This document shows positions 18,016 to 25,153 of a stretch of 64,000 nucleotides of DNA, in pieces. A program made the translations under genes and the position numbers. Every line of letters begins with the position of its first letter. Position 1 is the first letter of the stretch. Source of the DNA: a virus; IMG/VR virus record IMGVR_UViG_3300032304_003098, positions 1-64,000 of that record; one strand, 5' to 3'. Under the pieces are notes generated by a model, which saw only the letters and a list, made by a program, of their open reading frames with translations, searched no databases and had not been told where the DNA came from.

Positions 18016-19455
18016 ATGGCACAGGATTCTGCAACAATTTTAAAAGAACTATCTGTTCTGTCCAGTAATATGGATGCCTTAGTGCGAGAGTTAAAGGAAC
18101 AAAATAAAACAACCGCAGAGAATACAAAAGGAATCAATGATTTGGTAACCCAGATTAAAGAAAACCCAATTTCTAAAACCCAAAAGCCAGTTGACCAAAA
18201 GGAAAGTCCAACAAAATTATTTGAAAATTTAGTTTCTTCCTTTTCGAAAGAAATTTCCAAGTCTAATGAGATTTTGCAAAAAAATTTAGACAAACAGATG
18301 GGAAGTTCGTTAAAGGATTTAGCGAAAAATGTATTTAAACCAGCGGAGGTAAAGCCCAATCCTAATCTTGATTTTTTTAAGGCTTTAGGTTTAGACAAGT
18401 TACCCCAGCTGAAAGACGGTGGACAAATTCAAAAAGACGGAGTGGCTATTGTAGGAGAAAAAGGACCAGAGCTTGTAGATTTAAAAAAGGATCAGCGTGT
18501 AATTTCCAACCAGGATTTTCTTCTGCAAGAAGAATTGAAAGAAATGGCGGTGAAGGAAGCAAAGCAGAATCAGGCTCAGCAAAACACCTCTGACCTGGTA
18601 ACCGGATCACAAAATTTGACAGATAGTGTAACCAATTCATTTGGGGCTAAGGTTTCTAAGAAAGAAATAGATGGATATCGTGATAGAATGCTAAGAGAAG
18701 ATGCAGATTATTACGAAGAATATCCAGACGAACTTGAAAGTGACATAAAATCCTTCATAGAAAACTATAGAGAACCCTACGATTTTTCAAAGTTTTTAAA
18801 CTCTAAACTAGAAAATCAAGAACAGCTAAAATCTATAAAAGAACAGCCAGTAGCAAACCCAGCGGAGGAACTTTCACGAGGGGATAAAAGAAAGAAGGAT
18901 AGCGAAGAAAAAAAAGCTGGGAATGAAAAACTAGAAAGCGTTGTTACTCCCACTAAGCCTAAACTGTTAGAGTCTCTTAAATCTAAAGGAAAGGAATTTG
19001 GTTCTAACCTAAAGCAAAGCATTTCATCTAAAGTAGAATCAGCTAAACAAACATTAAGTGGAAAAATTCCACCAGATGGGTTGGAAACGTATGCTTCCGT
19101 GTCCCAACAAATGCAAAAACTTTCCAAGGATATGAGCGAATCAGTGGAAATGAAAAAAGAAACCTCAGCTTTAAAAAAGGCGGAAGGGGAAAAATCTAAA
19201 CCAAAATCTACACCAGCCCCTTCTCTACCCCAGCAGCAAGCTATTGAATCTGTTACCCCAAAAGTTGCAGAAACACAAGCCTCTCCTAGTAAAATCCAGG
19301 AAAATAAAGTAGAAAAAAAAGAAACTGCCGAAACTTTACCTCATCAGGAGATTAAAGAAATAAAAGCTCTTTTGGCAGGAATCTATAAAGCCTTATCTGG
19401 TCCATTAAGAATTGCAAATGACACTCCATTTAGACCGAATTCTAATATCATATAA
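18016..19455 (+). CDS. tape-measure-like tail protein
   Basis: A 479-aa, highly charged helical protein. DGGQIQKDGVAIVGEKGPELV (about residues 134-154) contains the G-E-x-G-P-E motif that marks many tape measure proteins. The C-terminal 30 residues (IKALLAGIYKALSG) also look like a tape measure end. The middle is Lys/Glu/Ser-rich low complexity (residues 270-440). It could set tail length or be a companion of a longer tape measure outside the window; at 479 aa it is shorter than T4 gp29 (590). Its position after the frameshifting chaperone supports the call. Confidence 0.55.
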   Translation: MAQDSATILKELSVLSSNMDALVRELKEQNKTTAENTKGINDLVTQIKENPISKTQKPVDQKESPTKLFENLVSSFSKEISKSNEILQKNLDKQMGSSLKDLAKNVFKPAEVKPNPNLDFFKALGLDKLPQLKDGGQIQKDGVAIVGEKGPELVDLKKDQRVISNQDFLLQEELKEMAVKEAKQNQAQQNTSDLVTGSQNLTDSVTNSFGAKVSKKEIDGYRDRMLREDADYYEEYPDELESDIKSFIENYREPYDFSKFLNSKLENQEQLKSIKEQPVANPAEELSRGDKRKKDSEEKKAGNEKLESVVTPTKPKLLESLKSKGKEFGSNLKQSISSKVESAKQTLSGKIPPDGLETYASVSQQMQKLSKDMSESVEMKKETSALKKAEGEKSKPKSTPAPSLPQQQAIESVTPKVAETQASPSKIQENKVEKKETAETLPHQEIKEIKALLAGIYKALSGPLRIANDTPFRPNSNII

Positions 19456-19493
19456 AAAAATTAAGGTTTCATTTTTTTAAGGCACATACAGTT

Positions 19494-19501
19494 TATATTT
19501 G
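19494..19501 (+). promoter_or_regulatory. possible host-type promoter box TATATTTG
   Basis: Matches the Bacteroidota -7 consensus TAnnTTTG, 24 bases before the deaminase ATG. A partial TTTC lies about 23 bases further upstream, where TTTG would be expected. Confidence 0.35.
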
Positions 19502-19525
19502 GACTTTTTAACCCCAAGATCTTTC

Positions 19526-20104
19526 ATGAGTTTAATTAAATTCAAGTTCAAAGAAATTCCTTCGTTCGATTTTTTTCAAAATTTGTCAGAGTATGATGAA
19601 TTTTCATGGGTTGCTAACCCTAAATCCGATTTTATTTATATCTTCAGTGAATTAGAAAATCTTACCGACGAAACTTTTTATACGGCCAAAGATATTAAAA
19701 CGGATCCTGTGTATTTGTCTATGGCAGAAACCTGGGCCACTAATTCATATTGCAGAAGAATGAAAGTAGGGAGTTTGATTGTCAAAAACAAATCCATTAT
19801 TTCGGATGGATACAATGGTTCTCCTACAGGATTCCCCAATCAATGTGAAGATGAAGATTTTGTTACTTTAAATTATGTGTTACATGCCGAAGCAAACGCA
19901 ATCACCAAACTTGCCAAAAGTACTCAGAGTTCCGAGGGTTCAACTATGTACGTGACGGTTTCTCCTTGTTTTGAGTGTTCAAAATTGATTATTCAATCGG
20001 GAATAAAAAGAATAGTTTTTGGCAAAGTCTATCGAAAACCTGAGCCCTTGTCTTTTTTATTACAGGCAGGAATTGAAATTGTAAAATTGGGAAAAAAAAT
20101 CTAA
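19526..20104 (+). CDS. dCMP deaminase-type zinc deaminase
   Basis: About 192 aa from the ATG at 19526; the in-frame TTG at 19499 overlaps the promoter-like box and is less likely. Zinc and catalytic motifs are HAEAN (120-124) and P-C-F-E-C (147-151), with CRRMKVGSLIVKN upstream, as in dCMP deaminases. It would convert dCMP to dUMP for dTTP synthesis. The first 60 residues are an extra domain not usual in the family. A sigma factor gene follows 11 bases later. Confidence 0.85.
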   Translation: MSLIKFKFKEIPSFDFFQNLSEYDEFSWVANPKSDFIYIFSELENLTDETFYTAKDIKTDPVYLSMAETWATNSYCRRMKVGSLIVKNKSIISDGYNGSPTGFPNQCEDEDFVTLNYVLHAEANAITKLAKSTQSSEGSTMYVTVSPCFECSKLIIQSGIKRIVFGKVYRKPEPLSFLLQAGIEIVKLGKKI

Positions 20105-20115
20105 GAAAATTAAGA

Positions 20116-20736
20116 ATGGCAAAAGAAAAAAACATCCAGGTATTAGCAGAGAATTTTATTCAGGGAAAAGATGACACATCGTTTAAATTTTTATTCGACC
20201 GGTTAAAGCCCGGAGTTTTAAACCACTGTTTCACAATTCTTAAAGATATGGAATTAGCAGAAGACGCTTTTTTAAATTCCATGGCCAAGGTCTGGCAAAA
20301 AATTGACCAATATGATGTAGAAAAGGGTAATTTTTCTACGTGGTGCTATAATATAGCCAAGAATGAATCATTACTTTTACAAAAAAGTAGAAAAAGATTA
20401 GTCAGTAAAACAACGGAAGAAATAGAACTAGATTCTACAAAAATGGATTCTGATTCTGTGGTTTATTCCGTGGAAGATGACCCGATCTGGAGTTTCCTGG
20501 CTGGAGGGTCAGATATAGACGAGGTTTATGAACAAGTGGTGGACGAAATAAGAGACCTTCCTGTTCTTTATCGTGACATCATGATCGACCGAGAGATCAA
20601 CGGCATGAAGTATAAAGACATAGCGGATAAATATGGAATAAAGAAAAGATCCATAGCTACAAGGATTAGAAGGGCGAGAACAAAAATTCGCAAGAAAATT
20701 GAGACCCTCACAAAAAAACCAATGAGAAATGATTGA
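20116..20736 (+). CDS. ECF-like sigma-70 family factor
   Basis: A 206-aa protein with the two-domain layout of ECF sigma factors. Region 2 (about residues 15-95) has LAEDAFLNSMAKVWQKI and GNFSTWCYNIAKNE. Region 4 (about 140-200) has LPVLYRDIMIDREINGMKYKD and a helix-turn-helix IADKYGIKKRSIATRIRRAR. It would direct host RNA polymerase to a phage promoter set. A separate gp55-like late factor is encoded at 28055, so this one probably serves another class, perhaps the TAnnTTTG-like sites (inference). Its last codons overlap the next gene. Confidence 0.82.
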   Translation: MAKEKNIQVLAENFIQGKDDTSFKFLFDRLKPGVLNHCFTILKDMELAEDAFLNSMAKVWQKIDQYDVEKGNFSTWCYNIAKNESLLLQKSRKRLVSKTTEEIELDSTKMDSDSVVYSVEDDPIWSFLAGGSDIDEVYEQVVDEIRDLPVLYRDIMIDREINGMKYKDIADKYGIKKRSIATRIRRARTKIRKKIETLTKKPMRND

Positions 20737-21211
20737 TTTTATTTCTAGAATTATAGTCTCTGTCAAAATTTGGGAAATTTTCAAAGACTTAAAATTGTAT
20801 TCAGATTACCTTTCTATTATCAAAAAGGAATCTTTGAGTTCTCCTCAATGGAGTAAGCTGAAATTAAGAAAAGATTGGTTCGGTAGAATTTATACCGTGG
20901 TTAATCTTCCAGCCGAAGTTACACAATCGAGAGATTTCCCTACCGAGGCTAGGCCCGCGTATGTTTTCGAAGAAATTAGACCCATCAACGAATACCTCAC
21001 ACGATTAAATTTACATGAAATTATTGCTCCCCTCCTACAGCCTATAAAAGATACTGGCGGGGACTCCTATTTAGTAATTTATTATTTTGTTTTCCGTGAA
21101 ATAAGTTGGATTTGGCTTGTAAGATTTTCTTTGGAAGTCTTTGGTTTGATTTACGCAATTCAAAATTGGCATGAAATTTTACATGTGATAAACTCAACAT
21201 TTACATGGTAA
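20729..21211 (+). CDS. hypothetical protein, 160 aa
   Basis: No family recognised. It has a charged N-terminal half and an aromatic, hydrophobic stretch near residues 110-145 (YLVIYYFVFREISWIW) that could lie at a membrane or form a hydrophobic core. It overlaps the sigma gene by 8 bases and the nuclease gene by 7, so it sits inside one translational unit. Confidence 0.55.
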   Translation: MIDFISRIIVSVKIWEIFKDLKLYSDYLSIIKKESLSSPQWSKLKLRKDWFGRIYTVVNLPAEVTQSRDFPTEARPAYVFEEIRPINEYLTRLNLHEIIAPLLQPIKDTGGDSYLVIYYFVFREISWIWLVRFSLEVFGLIYAIQNWHEILHVINSTFTW

Positions 21212-22005
21212 ATTGGGAAGAGGTCAAGTCAGATTATCAAAAAAAATTGGATTTTTTTAAAGATCCCTATTTCATTTTCGAAGAACAAAGTCACTCTTAT
21301 ACTTACCGGGGAGTTGTCTATGACTCGGTAACAACTTTTCTCAGAAGATTTAAAATTCCCTTTGATCGTGATTATTGGATCAAAAGGAAAGCAGCAGAAG
21401 CAGGGGTAGACCCTTCCGTCATAGAAAACGACTGGACACAAAAGGCAGTAACAGCAGCTTCTTTAGGAACTAGAGTTCATAAATGGATTGAAGATTTCTG
21501 GAGTGGGGAAAATCCGGTTATGCCAGAAAAGGAAGAAGATATTAGAAGAGTTGAATCTTTTTTACAATTATACGAATCCAAATTGAAAAACTTAGTGCCT
21601 TTGAAATCTGAATTGAAGATATTTTCCAAAAAATGGAGACTGGCTGGCACTGTAGATCAACCTTTTCTGATGTGGGATGAAAAACAAAGTAAAGTTTTGT
21701 TTTTGGTTGGGGACTGGAAAACCAACAAAGACTTCAAAGACGATGAACACCCTAAAGGCAGATATAAAAAATTACTTCATCCCTTTGCCGATCTGTACGA
21801 AAACTCACACAACGAATATTCCATTCAAATTAGTTTGTATCGTCTGATTTTAGAGGATGAATTAGGAATAGAAACTCATGGAGGTTTTTTGGTTCACATT
21901 GGTCCAGAAGGCAATGCCAAAATTCATCCGGTGAAAGATCTAAGGGAAAGATTGAAAGCGTATCTTCAACAAAATAGAGAAAAATTTGACGTTTTTGCGA
22001 TTTGA
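21205..22005 (+). CDS. PD-(D/E)XK nuclease, RecB-like exonuclease
   Basis: A 266-aa protein with the RecB/Cas4-type nuclease core: GTRVHKWIE (88-96), GTVDQ (148-152), GDWKTNK (169-175) and a later Q-I-S-L-Y helix. The DxxxK-type active site appears intact (D151, D170, K172). It would degrade or resect DNA during phage recombination or host DNA breakdown. The start overlaps the preceding gene by 7 bases. Confidence 0.8.
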   Translation: MVNWEEVKSDYQKKLDFFKDPYFIFEEQSHSYTYRGVVYDSVTTFLRRFKIPFDRDYWIKRKAAEAGVDPSVIENDWTQKAVTAASLGTRVHKWIEDFWSGENPVMPEKEEDIRRVESFLQLYESKLKNLVPLKSELKIFSKKWRLAGTVDQPFLMWDEKQSKVLFLVGDWKTNKDFKDDEHPKGRYKKLLHPFADLYENSHNEYSIQISLYRLILEDELGIETHGGFLVHIGPEGNAKIHPVKDLRERLKAYLQQNREKFDVFAI

Positions 22006-22051
22006 CTTGAAACAAAAATTGGGTTTTTTCTAAAAATAGAAAAAAATAACC

Positions 22052-22576
22052 ATGTCAAAAAAAGCAACGGTAAAAAATACCAGAATTGAAAATTCTTCTT
22101 CGGTGAAAGAAATAACAAAAGCCGAATTAGACGATATTGTCAGCCATCTTGATGAAAATAGAATTCAAGAATGTGAAAAAAGATTGAACGAGGCTAAAGA
22201 AGATTTGAGCCAAAAAGTTTATGCAGTCAAATTTGAGAAGAAAGAAGATGTAGATTCTTTTTTCGATTTCATTTCTTTAGAGGCAGAATGGAAAGAAAAA
22301 GAAGCTTTGGGGATTATTGAGATTTGCAGAATTATCGAAGAAATCAAAAAACAAGGAGTCAAACAAAATACCTTGTTTCTAAATGCTTTACCTTTGGAAG
22401 CTAGCCACTATTTTCTTTCTAAAGTTTCCGGTAAGGGTCTCAAGGAAGCTAAAAGATTCATTTCTATTTTGAAACCATTTGGTTTAGCTTTAGAATTAGC
22501 CAAGCAAGATGCAGCTAAAATTGGAGATTTAGAAAAGGAATTGGCCGCTGCCCAACAAGGTTTAGAGCTTTCTTGA
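22052..22576 (+). CDS. hypothetical helical protein, 174 aa
   Basis: Charged, mostly alpha-helical (coiled coil about residues 25-60 and a C-terminal KIGDLEKELAAAQQ helix). No motif recognised. It is followed by the strongest terminator of the window, so it ends the deaminase-sigma-nuclease unit. Confidence 0.6.
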   Translation: MSKKATVKNTRIENSSSVKEITKAELDDIVSHLDENRIQECEKRLNEAKEDLSQKVYAVKFEKKEDVDSFFDFISLEAEWKEKEALGIIEICRIIEEIKKQGVKQNTLFLNALPLEASHYFLSKVSGKGLKEAKRFISILKPFGLALELAKQDAAKIGDLEKELAAAQQGLELS

Positions 22577-22668
22577 TTTGGATCGGTTTGATACATCAAA
22601 TCAAATAAAAATACAAGCCAAACAATAAAAAAGTCAAAAATTAATTAGTACAAATTAAATTTTGGTCG

Positions 22669-22716
22669 AAAGCCTCATAAAGGATCTACAAATTATCCTT
22701 ATGAGGCTTTTTTTTA
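22669..22716 (+). terminator. strong Rho-independent terminator
   Basis: Stem AAAGCCTCATAAGGAT-type: 22669-22685 pairs with 22694-22710, with the loop near CTACAAATT, then eight T. The 225-base gap 22577-22801 holds this terminator and the promoter box at 22776 and nothing else I can see. Confidence 0.85.
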
Positions 22717-22775
22717 ATCTATACCTTCAAAATTTTGGTGTAAATCGAAGTTGTTAAAAATAGATTTGAAAGAGG

Positions 22776-22783
22776 GATATATA
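22776..22783 (+). promoter_or_regulatory. late-promoter-like GATATATA box
   Basis: Ends 18 bases before the ATG at 22802, downstream of the terminator. It supports 22802 rather than the upstream TTG (22751) as the start of the next gene. Confidence 0.5.
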
Positions 22784-22801
22784 GAAAATAAAATTATTTC
22801 T

Positions 22802-23080
22802 ATGATACAAAAAATTAAAAACAATTACCAGGTAATTTTTCTTTGTCTTTTTTTTCTGTTTTTTTTAAAACAGTGTGGCATCAGCAGAGATATAGAAAGA
22901 ATTAAAAAAGAAAATTTGAAAATTTCAGGTAAAATGGATTCACTCGTTTCGAAAAAAGATCTTATTATAGAGGGATTAAAAACCGAAAATAGAATGATTC
23001 AATCCACAGACAGAAAGATGATAGATGTAACCAGACAATCATCAATTCGCCAAGAAATTCAAAAATTAGAAAACGAATGA
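22802..23080 (+). CDS. small membrane-anchored coiled-coil protein
   Basis: 92 aa from ATG 22802. Residues about 9-22 form one hydrophobic segment (YQVIFLCLFFLFFL) followed by a charged coiled coil (RDIERIKKENLKIS). That is the layout of an inner-membrane spanin or similar lysis factor, though no spanin family motif is visible. It overlaps the next membrane-protein gene by 4 bases (ATGA). Confidence 0.55.
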   Translation: MIQKIKNNYQVIFLCLFFLFFLKQCGISRDIERIKKENLKISGKMDSLVSKKDLIIEGLKTENRMIQSTDRKMIDVTRQSSIRQEIQKLENE

Positions 23081-23865
23081 AAAAGCATTTGCACTGGTTC
23101 ATCATTTCTACTTTTGTCTCACTGTATTTGGTTGTCAGTATTATCTCTACTATCCACGTTATAGATTTTTTTAAATTATCAAATCCAGATTGGCTTGCTA
23201 TATTTTTGGCCATTTCGTTTGAAATAGGAGCTGCAGCTTCTTTAGCATCCTTGATAGTACTAGAAAAAATGAATAAAACCCTCGTTTGGGTTCTATTCTT
23301 GTTATTGACCGCCATGCAAGCTATGGGAAACACATATTATGCTTTCATAAATCTGGAAAATTTTGAAGCATGGAGCCAACTTTTTGGTTTAGAAGAGGAG
23401 GAATTAATATTTCAAAAAAGAATTTTGAGTTTAATCTCGGGTGCTATTTTACCTTTGGTTGCCCTTGGCTTTATCAAATCTTTGGTTGATTATTTAAAAC
23501 CAAGTGAAAAAAATTCATATGTCACAAAAACGGATGATTTAAATTCAGATGGCAAAACCTCTGAAACGTCAAAGAGGGATGAAAATATTTCTATGAAAGA
23601 CCCACGACAAGTAGAAATGATTATCGACGGAGGTGGGATTTTAGTCAATTCTGTGGAAGATTCAGAACTTATTAGTTCGGAGAACCCAACAGCAGAGGAA
23701 ATAGTGGAAAATCTAAATCCAGTCTTAATAGAAAAGGAAAGTGAAATTGAACAATTAGATAAAAGCCAAAATTCAGAAAACAATTCAAACCTCGAAAATG
23801 CAAATACTAACCGCCCAAAATTAAGCGATCGACCTTCATCCCAGGTGGATCCTACTCTTTTGTAA
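23077..23865 (+). CDS. membrane protein with four predicted helices
   Basis: 262 aa. Hydrophobic segments lie near residues 7-30, 40-62, 68-88 and 112-135. The cytosolic tail of about 120 residues is acidic and Ser/Asn-rich. The family is not recognised. It is co-translated with the preceding small membrane protein, so the pair may act together at the membrane, for example in lysis or exclusion (inference). The next gene starts 2 bases later. Confidence 0.6.
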   Translation: MKKHLHWFIISTFVSLYLVVSIISTIHVIDFFKLSNPDWLAIFLAISFEIGAAASLASLIVLEKMNKTLVWVLFLLLTAMQAMGNTYYAFINLENFEAWSQLFGLEEEELIFQKRILSLISGAILPLVALGFIKSLVDYLKPSEKNSYVTKTDDLNSDGKTSETSKRDENISMKDPRQVEMIIDGGGILVNSVEDSELISSENPTAEEIVENLNPVLIEKESEIEQLDKSQNSENNSNLENANTNRPKLSDRPSSQVDPTLL

Positions 23866-23866
23866 T

Positions 23867-24547
23867 ATGTTAAACGAGAACAATTCTATAATTGGTGGAG
23901 ATCTTGATATTTATGGAGGTAGTTCTTCAGCTGTCACGGGAGGTACTTATTTCGGTGAGGGTTCTTCCGAAATAGGATTAGATCCGGGACCCTCTGCTAA
24001 TTTTGATACTAGATACACTTTAATTGCTTTGAATCCGGGGGGTTTAGAGAGGGTTAATCTTACTTTTTCAAATTTCAACGACCCCCACAATATTAGATTT
24101 TACAACACATCCATGAATGTTGCTTGGCAAGACGTAACCGAGCAAAAATTGGATTTGGTTGATTTTTTCTATCCTATTAGAGATTTTTCTGGGTATCAGC
24201 AGCAAACTTTTGTCATAGCTCCCTACACTTCTGTTAATTTAGATCAAGGAGATTTTGACACAACTCTAGGAGAAATTGGACTATTTGTTGCCCGTGCACA
24301 ATTTTATGCTGATGCAACCCCCGACCAAAGAATGCTTTATTGGCAGTACGGTGGGTCTAATCGTTATATCATGGCTGATTTCATGATGTTAACTGGACAA
24401 GTGAAAAATGGACAGATTTGGAAAGGATGGCAAACCAGCAATAACGTTAGTTCTGAAATTGGATATACTGGTGCAGCGACTGGGGGTTTTATTTTTTCAA
24501 ACCCAACAGAATACAATGTAAAATTAACGGTTTTAACCGCAAGTTAA
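23867..24547 (+). CDS. putative virion protein A, paralog of 24549 gene
   Basis: 226 aa, beta-rich, Gly/Ser-rich N-terminus. The C-terminal part reads MLYWQYGGSNRYIMADFMML ... GGFIFSNPTEYNVKLTVL and aligns by eye with HWTYEGKTYNLGELMVL ... GGITFTNPHSDFDVKLQVL in the next gene. A compact beta-sandwich decoration or fibre-associated protein is plausible. Start codon ATG follows the preceding stop by one base. Confidence 0.5.
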   Translation: MLNENNSIIGGDLDIYGGSSSAVTGGTYFGEGSSEIGLDPGPSANFDTRYTLIALNPGGLERVNLTFSNFNDPHNIRFYNTSMNVAWQDVTEQKLDLVDFFYPIRDFSGYQQQTFVIAPYTSVNLDQGDFDTTLGEIGLFVARAQFYADATPDQRMLYWQYGGSNRYIMADFMMLTGQVKNGQIWKGWQTSNNVSSEIGYTGAATGGFIFSNPTEYNVKLTVLTAS

Positions 24548-24548
24548 G

Positions 24549-25091
24549 ATGGCTACCCGACCTATTATTTGTCCCCCAACTCCTCCCAACGGCTGGGTTT
24601 TTTTCAAAAACGAATTTGTATTGGAGGAGAATTTCAATTATACAACTTTTTTTAATTTCAAAGATTTAGTCTTTGGAGTTGAAACTTACTCTAGACTGCA
24701 AATCACATTGAAAAGAAATAAATCTATTTTGTTGAGTCAAACCGATATAGCAACGGAAGGATTTGTTAGATGGATAGCGGTTAAGGTACAATACCCTGCT
24801 CCTAAGAATCCCATTTTATTCTCTGCTCAAACCCCGATTATTCCTGGACTACCGAGACCTACCAATGGAACACCCCAAATTCAAAAGTATATTCATTGGA
24901 CATATGAAGGTAAAACTTACAATCTAGGCGAACTTATGGTACTAAGCGGAAACCCTTTGGGTTCAACCGATGCTGATGTTACTGGTTGGAATTTAAGCGA
25001 ATATGACTTGGTTTACCCAGGAGGAGGCATAACTTTCACCAACCCACATTCCGATTTTGATGTGAAGTTACAAGTTTTGATTGCTAAATAA
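24549..25091 (+). CDS. putative virion protein B, paralog of 23867 gene
   Basis: 180 aa, sharing the C-terminal half with the preceding protein (W-x-Y-x-G ... G-x-x-F-(S/T)-N-P ... V-K-L-x-V-L). The N-terminal half differs. Unknown function; the tandem arrangement suggests gene duplication with divergence. Confidence 0.5.
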   Translation: MATRPIICPPTPPNGWVFFKNEFVLEENFNYTTFFNFKDLVFGVETYSRLQITLKRNKSILLSQTDIATEGFVRWIAVKVQYPAPKNPILFSAQTPIIPGLPRPTNGTPQIQKYIHWTYEGKTYNLGELMVLSGNPLGSTDADVTGWNLSEYDLVYPGGGITFTNPHSDFDVKLQVLIAK

Positions 25092-25121
25092 AAAAAAATT
25101 CGGAAAATTAAAGTTCTGGAT

Positions 25122-25129
25122 GATATATA
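25122..25129 (+). promoter_or_regulatory. late-promoter-like GATATATA box
   Basis: Ends 24 bases before the ATG at 25154 in a 62-base gap. Confidence 0.55.
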
Positions 25130-25153
25130 TGAAGAAAAAAATTTCAAAGTAAA

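Noticed and set aside
18012-18398. Minus-strand ORF opposite the tape-measure-like gene
   Set aside because: Shadow of the Lys/Glu-rich coding strand, with no leader or family resemblance.
22751-22801. TTG start at 22751 for the small membrane protein
   Set aside because: The late-promoter-like box at 22776 would lie inside the gene, and ATG 22802 leads directly into the hydrophobic anchor.
22577-22801. tRNA or small RNA gene in the longest gap
   Set aside because: No cloverleaf or TTCGAATC-type arm is seen. The only strong structure is a terminator hairpin.
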